DNA of 26,924 bases from Saccoglossus kowalevskii (taxonomy: Eukaryota > Hemichordata > Enteropneusta > Harrimaniidae), in assembly GCF_000003605.2 (NCBI RefSeq), contig NW_003140811.1:551562-578485 (forward strand). The letters are read 5' to 3'. Position 1 is the stretch's first letter. Each line of letters opens with the position of its first letter. The translations under genes were made by a program, and so were the position numbers. Positions 9,026-19,072 of the stretch are shown here, piece after piece. The notes beneath the pieces were generated by a model. It was not told where the DNA came from, searched no databases, and worked only from the letters and a program-made list of their open reading frames with translations.

Positions 9026-9875
9026 ACCTGGTGAGGGCAGTATAACAGGAAGATAGCAAAGCACGTTTCATTCGAAGATTTACCATATCTGGGAGTAGAT
9101 AAATAGGTCTATAATTATTAAATTTGTTCTTCGTTCGTCGATCCATAACCAGTATACTAACTGCATATTTATGTACACTGTGTCTGTCATTATGGTGGCC
9201 CTTCTTAATTATAAACAAAGAGGACGTAACAAGAGATTGAGTTTAACAAATGCTGGATTTTTTTTTTTTTTTTTTTTGCTACTGGATAATTTCAAAATCC
9301 GTAGTTAAACAATACTGCGTTTTAGATCATATAAGGATGCCTTAAATCATTTTATTAGTATTAATAGACAGACTAAGATGTCTGACAAATGCAATTACCA
9401 CAGTCGCATAACAGTTGTAAAAACACTTTTGGACGAATTTACAAACTCGGGAATCTTATTTCGGATCATATTTATAAACCCAGACCCTAGCAATATATAG
9501 CATATCGTCGAAGCGTAAAAGTATGATCCAGACACCAGGCAGTATCTACCGCCATCTATGGCAGAAAATAGAACATATGAAATGGTGAAATTCAGCAATA
9601 CCTGTAAACATAGAATATGGCATGCTGGAAAATTAGGGGACGAGTCTGGTCGGAAAAATATGTATATATGTCTTATTTACCCGGCGAAAAAATATAATAA
9701 GAAAAGTAACGTAGTTTGCTTGCACACAACAACATATGAAAACAAACAAATAATGTTTCACTTTTTCTACCGGTATAGAGTTGGGTTCGTGCCAGATATT
9801 GGTACATTCGTCATAGAACACTGTGGACTATAGAAATAAACGTAATCACTAACATATAATAGTCAATATTATTTT

Positions 9876-9881
9876 TTTATT
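9876..9881 (-). terminator. Polyadenylation signal AATAAA for duplicated gene A
   Basis: AATAAA on the minus strand, about 230 bases beyond the stop codon of the 376-codon gene. The same hexamer is kept at the matching place in copy B (14272-14277). Correct spacing for a 3' end, but AATAAA is common in AT-rich DNA. Confidence 0.4.
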
Positions 9882-10111
9882 ACTTATAATGTGACTTTAT
9901 GATGGCACATCAAATACATTATTATTTACAATGCTTTATCCAATAAGAATATAAACACTCGTCCATCTTTTAAAAGTTCATGATTGCCTTGTCTTTCCCT
10001 GGTCCTATTTATGTAAGTTCGGTCGATACACTGATAAAAGACACTATTAAAATAGTGCCCTCCGAATTCTCGGGACTTGAATCCGACCGTGACCTACTCG
10101 ATATATTAAGT

Positions 10112-11242
10112 TTATGCATAATCAGCAATGCTTGGAAGAGTCTCGGCGCGTTGGTTGTACCAGGGAGGTAGTCTGTTGATCTGAAGAGGAGGCAGTCTGT
10201 GTTCTCGTGCGGGGACGGGTTGCGGCATGTTGTGGGGTTGATGTAAATAATCATTTTCAACCTTATTGTTACCGTCATCTTCTTGTGAGTTTCTTCTGTT
10301 AATACTGATTGTTTTAATGGAAGTTTCTCGTCCTTTTGCACGACGATATAGTGAAGCGACTTTCCTTTTCAGAGTCTTCCGTTTTTGACGCGTTTGTGGG
10401 TTGCCCGAACGGTCTGGACTTGTGTCTGGGGTTTTACTAACTGCACAGTCGTCGGACTTTTCGGGTTCATCCTTTCCAATTCTGTTGATATTGATTGTCT
10501 TAACGACAGTTTCTCGACCCCTTGCACGACGATATAGAGAAGTGACTTTCCTTTTTAGAGTCTTCCGTTTTTGACGCTTGTGTGAGTTGTCGGAAATGCA
10601 GTCTGGACTTGTATCTTGGGTATTGCCAATTATTGCACAGTCACCGGACTCTTGTATGTCGTTCTTTATTCTGTTGATATTAATTGTTTTAACGACAGTT
10701 TCTTGTCCTCTAGTACGACGATAGAGAGAAGTGACCCTTCTTTTTAGACTCTTCTTTTTGCGTTTTTGACGAGGTCTTGGTGAGTAGTCGGAACCGGGAT
10801 CGGAAACGTGACCGAAATCCCGATTTTCATAAAACGCCCGCACTGGTCTCAAAGGCATAGCAGAGGAATTGGGACGGCAAGGCTCTGGTCCAAGTTCAAT
10901 TTCTTCATAACTGTCATACCTGGTTAAGAGCGGCGAGGGATTTCTGGCGGAATGAACATCTTCCGAACAGCTATCGACATCTTCTACATCTCTAGAATCA
11001 AATTCATCGATGTCAACATTTTTGTTGTCAATCACTTGAACTTTAGTCTCACGTCCTGTTATCCGACGAAACTTTGAAACCATTTTTGATTTCAAACTCT
11101 TCTTCGTCGACTTCGGGGAAGAATCGGCGCATTCCAGAGACGCGCCACGCGTACTGGAAGTCGGACTCGGGCTTGTCATCTTGGGTTCACGATGTCTTAC
11201 CTCACGTTCGGGACTGAGTGTACGTGCCTGACAACAAAACAT
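10112..11242 (-). CDS. Novel basic repeat protein, copy A (376 aa, single exon)
   Basis: No family was recognised. The reading frame is intact. Four copies of a basic motif of about 29 residues occur at residues 47-75, 163-191, 227-254 and 288-316, consensus TLKRKVTSLYRRARGRET then VVKTININR. The last three sit in a ~62-residue unit that also holds S-x-DCA and DTSPD. The first copy is the most diverged. The motif looks like a cationic helix followed by a beta-like tail (KTININR), suiting nucleic-acid, phosphoinositide or nuclear-import binding. Outside the repeats are a YEEI motif (112-115, Src-family SH2 ligand type), PPWY (359-362, PPxY, WW-domain ligand) and RAETLP (365-370, 14-3-3 mode-I-like). 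No signal peptide or membrane helix is seen. ATG 11242 has G at -3. Met22 (CCAAGATGAC context) is an alternative start. The second copy at 14508-15638 differs at 11 residues. Confidence 0.85.
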   Translation of the reverse strand: MFCCQARTLSPEREVRHREPKMTSPSPTSSTRGASLECADSSPKSTKKSLKSKMVSKFRRITGRETKVQVIDNKNVDIDEFDSRDVEDVDSCSEDVHSARNPSPLLTRYDSYEEIELGPEPCRPNSSAMPLRPVRAFYENRDFGHVSDPGSDYSPRPRQKRKKKSLKRRVTSLYRRTRGQETVVKTININRIKNDIQESGDCAIIGNTQDTSPDCISDNSHKRQKRKTLKRKVTSLYRRARGRETVVKTININRIGKDEPEKSDDCAVSKTPDTSPDRSGNPQTRQKRKTLKRKVASLYRRAKGRETSIKTISINRRNSQEDDGNNKVENDYLHQPHNMPQPVPAREHRLPPLQINRLPPWYNQRAETLPSIADYA

Positions 11243-11448
11243 TACTTCTGAATTACGTACGTTTTAGTAGCAAATGCACAGAATGACTCCTCCACGGCTC
11301 GTAACAGTTTGTCGAATGACTCTCTCTGGACTTGATGCTTTGTTTTTTCAACGTCGCCATGAGCAACGTATGTGACGTAAGGCGCGTCACGAAGTCCAAG
11401 AGCGCCAGATGCGTTGTGTCGTCACGGAACGCGCTCTCCCAGAACGGC
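11243..11448 (-). promoter_or_regulatory. Promoter region of gene A with CRE-like sites
   Basis: TGACGTAA (11373-11380) lies 131 bases upstream of the ATG; copy B has TGACGTGA at exactly the same spacing. A neighbouring CGTCA half-site (11385-11389) is also kept in B. These are CREB/ATF-type sites. The stretch is richer in CpG than its surroundings, as expected at an invertebrate promoter. No clear TATA box was seen. Confidence 0.5.
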
Positions 11449-11841
11449 GTAAAAAGAACGATCTGAAAGCGCGTGCCAGTCTAGTTTGGCGTTAGTGCGT
11501 CCTCTTGACAAGCACTCGCTCAATACATACCTGGAGAGTGAACGGCGCAAATTTTTGCAAACTTCAATACGTTTAGCGTTATAAAGTGGCTAAAAATATC
11601 CTTTTCTTGGAATCATCAATGAAAAAAATAAATAAATAAATAAAATAAAACAGAAACACTAGAAAGCTCATATGCGTGTTTTCGGCACCAATATTGAAAC
11701 ATGTCTAAGCATTGAGGTTTAGTTTGTTCTTGACTACATGTTGCGCCGTAAAATTGGGGTGTGTTAATACTTTTCATTCACATGAACTTAAAAGAATCAA
11801 ATTGAAACCAAATTTCTGAGATTTGGTACCCACCCAACTGG

Positions 11842-11963
<122 letters not shown>

Positions 11964-12831
11964 CAAAACTTAACAAACTGCTGCTGAGCTTAACACGTTT
12001 ATTAATAAACGCAAACGGTTCAACGTACACACTTTTGCGACAGCTACGTAACAGGCGTATGCAGCGATAACACCCGTAAAACTCGCTAATTTCGCAGTAT
12101 TGCCTCATTAAAGTATGGCAACTTGGATGCTAACTGCTGTTAACTTCGTGTTTGAGGTCTCGTATCTGCTATCGACACTCCACTCAATTATTCATACAAA
12201 TTACACAACAAGCATAACATGCGGTATGCGGTTGTTGCAGCATCCACGAGCCACGCGCGTTTATTACAGGTATTCCCTTACATTTGTAAATATACACGAA
12301 AAGAATGAGATGCTAAAGCCCCATCGCGAATACATCGACCGCCCAGAAAAAAACAAATATAAAAATCTGTTAAGGGGAAAACATCTAGAAACCTGTACCC
12401 GACGCAATGGCAGATGTACCTACCAGGGGTGGATGTTGGGTGTCACACATTAAAGAGAATATATATATATATATATAGTGAAATTAAAAAAACATCGTGA
12501 GATGTTTGCAACCGAGACTGAATACATTAGAACACTCTTCCTACTATATACTCGTGAGCGTCATGGTTACTTGGCCACTAACCAACCACTAGCAAGTAGA
12601 ATCTCCTGTGAATAATTTACATACGAAGGCTACGAAACACAGATAATTTATCATTCTTGGTGGCGGGTCACATCTTTGTTTGCAACAGCTTAGAAATTGT
12701 ATGTTTAACACTTTTCGGGAGTGAACAGGTAAGATTATCGACGGAATCGCTTGAAAGGGGATTATCAATATTAATTGTGTTATGATCAAAATAGTTTATG
12801 TGTATTTATATTATGCGCTGCTATATTAAAG

Positions 12832-12865
12832 CTCAGACTAGTATTACTAGTATTACTAGTCTGAG
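12832..12865. repeat. 34-base fold-back built on ACTAGTATT units
   Basis: CTCAGACTAGTA at the left and TACTAGTCTGAG at the right are perfect 12-base inverted arms, with a core made of repeated ACTAGTATT. It would form a hairpin. No T-run or gene end lies next to it, so a terminator role is not supported. Confidence 0.85.
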
Positions 12866-13673
12866 ATTAAAGCGTTTATATTAAAGATATATTAAAGTAT
12901 GTTACCACGTAACCATAGTATCGTTATTTGCAATCTTTTTTCTAATAATAAATAGCGCCGCCTTTGCCGAATGGTTTTATTAATGACGTTTCTTCGTAAT
13001 TTTAGTGGTGGGGTTTTATTTATTGTCGTTCCCAGGTATTCGATTTTTACCCACTTATAAAACAACAATTTCTACAAAACAACAACTTAATATATTCATA
13101 GCGAATGAGCATATTTAAACTTCTGGTCAACGTATTCGTATAGCTTTTTGCAAGCAGTCTGAGTATTAGTTCATTTTCATGACTCTAATACAAATATAAA
13201 ACAAAAACAACTCCCTTTGTTTCTTCTATGATTACTCGTTCTCAGTTTGTCGTGGAGCGCCATGTAGAAAATAAATTGCACTCAATTTACAAATTGTAAA
13301 TTACTGGCCACAAACAGTTTATCGAACAAAATGAAAGGGAGTTGGCTACCGTTTAACTAATCGCCGGATTTCTTCTACTCCCACAACGGGCATGTAGCCT
13401 GGTGAGGGCAGTATAACAGGAAGACTGCGAAGCACGTGTCATTCGAAGATTATACCAAAACTAGAAGTAATGAAATTGGTCTATAATTATTAAAACCTGT
13501 TCTTTATTCGTCGATCCATAACCTGTATACTGAATATCTTGTATACCTTCTGTCTTATCAATTTTAAAACAAATAGGACTAACTAGAGATTAATTTTAAC
13601 AAATTCTAGATTTTTTTTTTTATACTGAATAATTTTAAAAATCCGCTGTTAAACAATACTGCGTTTGAATGGA

Positions 13674-13895
13674 TCATATCAGGATATCTGTAATTATGTC
13701 AGGGCGTGTTAGACAGTAATCGGGTATCTAAATCATATCAGGATATCTGTAATTATATCAGGGCGTGTTAGACAGTAATCGGGTATCTAAGTCATATCAG
13801 GATATCCCAGATCATATCAGGGTATTTTCTATCATATCGGAGTTTGCTAGATCACGTGTTGATATATTAGATCATATAAGGATGTCTTAAATCAT
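13674..13895. repeat. Minisatellite of ~20-bp units with a 58-59-bp higher-order repeat
   Basis: About eleven units of 19-21 bases follow the pattern TCATATCAGGRTATCY-AGA. The first six form two nearly identical 58-59-base triplets (unit, TATRTCAGGGCGTGTTAGA, CAGTAATCGGGTATCTAA). Copy A has just one unit at the same place (near 9329-9348), so the array expanded after, or was lost since, the segmental duplication. Confidence 0.8.
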
Positions 13896-14271
13896 TTTAT
13901 TATTTTTAATAGACAGACTAAGATGTCTGACAAATGCAATTACCAGAGTCGCATAATAATTGTATGGCAGAAAATAGAACATATGAAATGGTGGATTAAG
14001 CAATAGCTGTCAACGAAGAATAAGGCATTGTGGAAAATTAGGGGCGAGTCTGGTCGGAAAATATGTATATATGTCTTATTTACCCAGCGAAAAAATATAA
14101 AGTAACGTAGTTTGCTTGCAAACAACAACATATGAAAACAAACAAATAATATTTCACTTTTTCTACCGGTATAGAGTTGGGTTCTTGCCAGATATTGGTA
14201 CATTCGTCATAGAACACTGTGGACTATAGAAATAAACTTAATCACTATCATATAATAGTCAATATTATTTT

Positions 14272-14277
14272 TTTATT
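14272..14277 (-). terminator. Polyadenylation signal AATAAA for duplicated gene B
   Basis: Minus-strand AATAAA about 230 bases past the stop codon of gene B, at the position matching 9876-9881 in copy A. Confidence 0.4.
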
Positions 14278-14507
14278 ACTTATAATGTGACTTTATAATG
14301 GCACATAAAATACATTATTGTTTACAATGCTTTATCCAATAAGAATATAAACACTCGTCCATCTTTTAAAAGTTCATGATTGCCTTGTCTGCTCCTGGTC
14401 CTATTTATGTAAGTTCGGTCGATACACTGATAAAAGACACTATCATAATAGTGCCCTCCGAATTCTCGGGACTTGAATCCGACCGTGACCTACTCGATAT
14501 ATTAAGT

Positions 14508-15638
14508 TTATGCATAATCAGCAATGCTTGGAAGAGTCTCGGCGCGTTGGTTGTACCAGGGAGGTAGTCTGTTGATCTGAAGAGGAGGAAGTCTGTGTTC
14601 TCGTGCGGGGACGGGTTGCGGCATGTTGTGGGGTTGATGTAAATAATCATTTTCAACCTTATTGTTACCGTCATCTTCTTGTGAGTTTCTTCTGTTAATA
14701 CTGATTGTTTTAATGGAAGTTTCTCGTCCTTTTGCACGACGATATAGTGAAGCGACTTTCCTTTTCAGAGTCTTCCGTTTTTGACGCGTTTGTGGGTTGC
14801 CCGAACGGTCTGGACTTGTGTCTGGGGTTTTACTAACTGCACAGTCGTCGGACTTTTCGGGTTCATCATTTCCAATTCTGTTGATATTGATTGTCTTAAC
14901 GACAGTTTCTCGACCCCTTGCACGACGATATAGAGAAGTGACTTTCCTTTTTAGAGTCTTCCGTTTTTGACGCTTATGTGAGTTGTCGGAAATGCAGTCT
15001 GGACTTGTATCTTGGGTATTGCCAATTATTGCACAGTCACCGGACTCTTGTATGTCGTTCTTTATTCTGTTGATACTAATTGTTTTAACGACAGTTTCTT
15101 GTCCTCTAGTACGACGATAGAGAGAAGTGACCCTTCTTTTTAGACTCTTCTTTTTGCGTTTTTGACGCGGTATTGGTGAGTAGTCGGAACCAGGATCGGA
15201 AACGTGACCGAAATCCCGATTTTCACAAAACGCCCGCACTGGTCTCAAAGGCATGGCAGAGGAATTGGGACGGTAAGGCTCTGGTTCAAGTTCAATTTCT
15301 TCATAACTGTCATACCTGGTTGTGATCGGCGAGGGATTTCTGGCGGTATAAACCTCTTCCGAACAGCTATCGACATCTTCTACATCTCTAGAATCAAATT
15401 CATCGATGTCAACATTTTTGTTGTCAATCACTTGAACTTTAGTCTCACGTCCTGTTATCCGACGAAACTTTGAAACCATCTTTGATTTCAAACTCTTCTT
15501 CGTCGACTTCGGGGAAGAATCGGCGCATTCCAGAGACGCGCCACGCGTACTGGAAGTCGGACTCGGACTTGTCATCTTGGGTTCACGATGTCTTACCTCA
15601 CGTTCAGGACTGAGTGTACGTGCCTGACAACAAAACAT
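14508..15638 (-). CDS. Novel basic repeat protein, copy B (376 aa, single exon)
   Basis: Same length and layout as copy A at 10112-11242: four basic repeat motifs, YEEI at 112-115, PPWY at 359-362 and RAETLP at 365-370, all retained. By eye there are about 20 base differences in 1131. Roughly 12 change the protein, giving 11 substitutions: D95E, H97Y, S98T, L105I, L106T, G118E, C122Y, Y138C, R156I, N188S, K257N. Seven of these fall between residues 95 and 122, while residues 1-94 and 258-376 are identical. Both copies remain open, so neither has plainly decayed since duplication. Function unknown; a cytoplasmic or nuclear adaptor is the reading suggested by the short motifs. Confidence 0.85.
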   Translation of the reverse strand: MFCCQARTLSPEREVRHREPKMTSPSPTSSTRGASLECADSSPKSTKKSLKSKMVSKFRRITGRETKVQVIDNKNVDIDEFDSRDVEDVDSCSEEVYTARNPSPITTRYDSYEEIELEPEPYRPNSSAMPLRPVRAFCENRDFGHVSDPGSDYSPIPRQKRKKKSLKRRVTSLYRRTRGQETVVKTISINRIKNDIQESGDCAIIGNTQDTSPDCISDNSHKRQKRKTLKRKVTSLYRRARGRETVVKTININRIGNDEPEKSDDCAVSKTPDTSPDRSGNPQTRQKRKTLKRKVASLYRRAKGRETSIKTISINRRNSQEDDGNNKVENDYLHQPHNMPQPVPAREHRLPPLQINRLPPWYNQRAETLPSIADYA

Positions 15639-15840
15639 GACTTCTGAATTACGTACGTTTTAGTAGCAAATGCATAGAATGACTTTTTCACGGCTCGTAA
15701 CAGTTTGTCGAATGACTCTCTGTTGGACTTGATGCTTTGTTTTTCTACGTCGTCATGAGTGACGAGTGTGACGTGAAACGCGTCAGCAAGTACGTGTTCG
15801 CGGGCGCCGTCGTCGTTAGAGGACGCGCTCTATCAGAACG
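15639..15840 (-). promoter_or_regulatory. Promoter region of gene B with CRE-like sites
   Basis: TGACGTGA (15769-15776) lies 131 bases from the ATG, the same distance as TGACGTAA in copy A. TGACG (15760) and CGTCA (15751, 15781) half-sites flank it. Sequence around these sites has changed more than the gene, yet the sites remain. CREB/ATF binding is an inference from the motif. Confidence 0.5.
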
Positions 15841-18757
15841 TCTCGAGAGGACGTCGTGAATGATATTCTTCAAGTATCGAATAGCCTTCCAATGCAAGAA
15901 TGCCATGCCGACGCCAGGCTTCTTACATGTCCCCAAACTTGATGTTCGGAGTTGTTGCGTGGTTACTATTACTAGCGATACGGATTTGTTTAGGTGATGA
16001 TGTTGGGGTAGGCTTCCTAGTACTTTGTAATAAGAGTTCTAAATACTAAGTACATGGGCGGTCTTAAAACTATATTTTGACTAAAACGGAAAGTCAAAAA
16101 TATACACTTTTTTGTCAAAACAAGACCTTCGCGATGGGCGTCTTTCGCGGTCATTGTTATTCATCAATATATTTGTTCAAAATCTGGCTTAGCAATTAAT
16201 TCCCACCACCAATTAGATACAGTGTCACAGCATTTTGGGACAATTTTACAAATTCAAAATCACTCTGGATAATCACCTTTACTTTATATGACTGTAAGCT
16301 GAGTTTAAATTTCATGTTTTTAATAGGTGTATAATATTTTAGTACATACATACATGTACACCCACAAAAAATACCCATCAAATATTAGTAACATAATTTA
16401 TTACATAACCTGAACAGAAAAAAAAACATTGCTTTCCTTTGCCATAACTATGCACTGTTCCTATCTCTGTGACTTCATGCAAGAATCCTAATAAATTAGA
16501 TAGTGACTATCTTCGGAGAATACTTGTGACACTCGAGTTCCATGTTGACTAAGTTCCGTTCAGTTTATTTACTTGTCAATATCTGACTGGCATATACAAA
16601 ATGCGACACACAAAAAACGTCAAATAGAAAGTAAAAGTTGCCCGAGTCGAGTTAGCCATATAGTAGAAATCCGGCAGCAATCTGTCGGTCGTCGCTGCAA
16701 TACGATTTCATACACAGAAAGTGAGAATCACAAATGTAGACAAATTGCATAGAAATGAACATGAAATACAGCTATCCTGGACAAATTTCGAGTCATCGAT
16801 CGTCATGAGTGATGCAAGCGGTGTTTCCATCTATTTGCTTCTATAATTACGAGAAAAACGCTCACGCAAATGTTGTCGAATTCCTGAGTGTGCCGGCGTC
16901 TTTACGTACACTGGCGTGAACATTGCTACAAACATTGCTAAAAGCGACGAACAGGAAGTCTATTCTGGGCTCGTATCATTATCAAATTTTGGAGAGTTGA
17001 GAACGATTCATAAGGGAGACATTCCAATAAGGAATTGTTAAAATAAACAGTCCGACTTATACGACTTACGTCCTTGAAAATATAGTCTTATCGCCCTTGC
17101 GTTTCCGAGCGAATAAACGACGATGCCAAAAACGACCGATTTTCGCCCAATCTTCTATGCTTTTTTTGATATATTTAATTCAGTCCAACGGTTAGGATAG
17201 GCCATTTATTAGAGACGCCCGGGGAATCGAAATTTGCTCTGTAAATCACTTTGGCGACAAAAATATTAGCAATATTAGCTATTAAGGGGGTTGGGTACTG
17301 AATTTCAAAAACATTTGTTTCATATAAAAAGTAGTCAAACGTCTACATGACCTTGAACAGATGAACTATACATAATCCTAAAAAAGAGAACTTTTGGTTT
17401 CTACAAAATGCTGATAAAAGTGGCGGGGATCCGACATCCCACACTTCTAATTCTAATCCGTACATGCCAACGCCATGCGCTGGGAAGCCCCCCAAGGAAG
17501 ACGACCGCCTAAAGTGTCGTTTTTCGGTTCAGGCTTATACCCGTATATTATGTCTTGTATGAATGACCATTGACGGCGTCAGAAAAAAAAGTAAAAAAAA
17601 AGTAGTATGCTTCCCAATATCACTATATAAAACAAACAAACAAACACATCATCCCCTCAGCCAAAAAAGATTCACCGAGCATATTACGCACAGAGAGCGT
17701 GAAACCCGTCCAGTCAAATCCACGCCACACGGCGTCTCCGACGTGAGCCATAAAACGGTTTTAGTTCGCCCTTTATAATTTTTTTTTAATTAAGTGAATA
17801 TCACTCAAAACATCCTAGATATTTTCTGGCCAACAAAATTCCTTCATCTTTAATCATATCAATGGCAGTTGAATCAAAGGATATCGATTTAAAAAAAAAT
17901 GGGGTCACCAGCTTTATATTCGAGAAAATGACGGTTGTATTTTAATGGATGGTGGCTATTTTGGCAGTAGTATAATGCTTTTACCGTAGAAAATATGCCA
18001 TATCTCAAATTGTAGGCTGGTGACATATGCTGAAAAATGTATATATAGTATGAATAATGTGAATAACAAGCACTTTTTGTTGTCTCAATTATTTCAAAAA
18101 TCTGGGTTTTGAAAAGCGGCAAAAATGAAATTTGTATTTATAAATTATTCCAAAAATAGCAATTTTTAAAAAATATTAGGACAAGTTGCTGAAAATAACT
18201 TCATGATTTTACACATGACACGCGCAGATTTCCCGCAAAAAATAAAAACAAATCAATTGACAACCCCAGTCCACGTAAATAGGAGCGCGCCCCTTGCCGA
18301 ATTTCTAGATCCGCCAGTGAATAGTACTACCTGTACTTTCATTTTTTTTTAATTTAGTCAATATCAAGTGTTAGCAAATATGTTGGAATCTGTTGCGTTC
18401 GTGGCAGTAAATCGGTCAACGACATTACAGATAATAAAATGTCTTCTTTGGATTTGAATGGACATCATAATTATAATAAATATTTGTATAAATGTCCATA
18501 AAACAAATTCACGCCGCATGAAAACGGTGTAGAAACTTGTTGTTTCAGTTCGAATTGTGAAATTTATAAATATTTATACAGATAAAGGAAATGCCTTTGT
18601 TTCGCCGAGAGTAATAACAGTTTATTGTTATCAAATGACGCCCATTGCTCTTACTACAAGGAAAATCATATCGACGCAATATTTAAAGTTACATTCCCAT
18701 TGTGTATCATAATCAAACCACTTAATTTTATTTTAGGAGTGGCTTCAAAATTCGATT
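15841..18757. other. No gene recognised; possible hAT-like element end near 18322
   Basis: No exon could be supported in about 2.9 kb. Short frames at 16196-16381 (-), 17563-17778 (+) and 17889-18122 (-) have no recognisable domain. On the minus strand CACTGGCGGATCTAGAAATT (ending at + 18322) resembles the start of a hAT-type terminal repeat (CAGTGGCGGATC...). I could not find its partner: the nearest candidate, AGTGGCGGGGATCCGA near 17420, has no matching target duplication. Confidence 0.4.
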
Positions 18758-19072
18758 TCAGGATTCTGCTAGATAAGATTTTTCATGAACTGCATTTGCA
18801 AAATCCAAACCCATTTCTGTCTGCATATAAAATGGGAATATAATGGCAAGTCCCTTCGCGCATGCGCATTGTACTAGCGTTGTAGATACAATGTGTTCTT
18901 GGTTGGTTGTTGGCTGAATGAAAACACAAACAGATATTACAAGGAATTCCACACGACGGAGAGAAACTGGACACTCGAGGTGAGTTAGGCACGTATCGTC
19001 ATTGCAACAGTACCCTGCAAACTGCGTGACTGCAGCAACGATCAATAAACTGAGCTGTAGAAATCTCGCCAT
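18758..19072 (-). CDS. Possible first exon of a small secreted protein
   Basis: ATG at 19072 has an ideal Kozak context (AAAATGGCG). It opens with a classical signal peptide, MARFLQLSLLIVAAVTQFAG: a charged start, a hydrophobic core, and likely cleavage after the Gly or nearby. The mature start is cysteine-rich, YCCNDDTCLTHLECP. The frame continues for 104 codons, but the last part looks like intron readthrough. A donor at CTT|GTAATA after about residue 44 would end the exon with Cys21, Cys22, Cys27 and Cys34 kept. A TATA-like GATAAAAA lies about 40 bases upstream. No family was recognised and no second exon was found. Confidence 0.35.
   Translation of the reverse strand: MARFLQLSLLIVAAVTQFAGYCCNDDTCLTHLECPVSLRRVEFLVISVCVFIQPTTNQEHIVSTTLVQCACAKGLAIIFPFYMQTEMGLDFANAVHEKSYLAES

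Larger units (their letters stand above)
9026..11448. repeat. Segmental duplication, copy A (~2.4 kb)
   Basis: Copy A runs from CCTGGTGAGGGCAGTATAAC to ACGCGCTCTC-CCAGAACG and matches copy B at 13397-15840 in direct orientation, offset 4.37-4.40 kb. Identity is about 98% over the 376-codon gene and its 3' flank, and falls away at both outer edges. Copy A has about 145 bases (9415-9557) absent from B. It carries only one unit of a ~20-bp minisatellite that is expanded in B. Confidence 0.93.
13397..15840. repeat. Segmental duplication, copy B (~2.4 kb)
   Basis: Direct repeat of 9026-11448. Strong similarity covers the gene, its 3' flank and its proximal promoter. The outer edges are more diverged, which suggests either gene conversion of the centre or selection on it. 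The copy carries an expanded ~20-bp minisatellite at 13674-13895 and lacks about 145 bases present in copy A. Confidence 0.93.

Noticed and set aside
9558-9833. 91-codon plus-strand frame in duplication copy A (MAENRTYEMVKFSN...).
   Set aside because: The matching sequence in copy B stops after about ten codons (MAENRTYEMVD then stop), so the frame is not conserved between copies.
10009-10341. Overlapping minus-strand and plus-strand frames conserved in both duplicates (10009-10341 and 14405-14737; 9980-10171 and 14376-14567).
   Set aside because: They overlap the 3' end of the 376-codon genes. Conservation follows from the recent duplication of the whole segment.
12115-12453. 112-codon plus-strand frame in the spacer, with a good Kozak context.
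   Set aside because: No domain, signal or repeat structure. The length is reachable by chance, and there is no second copy to test it.
17418-18322. A possible ~900-bp hAT-like element between GTGGCGGGGATCC and the CACTGGCGGATC end.
   Set aside because: The two ends match weakly and the flanking 8-mers differ, so only the right-hand end is mentioned as a resemblance.
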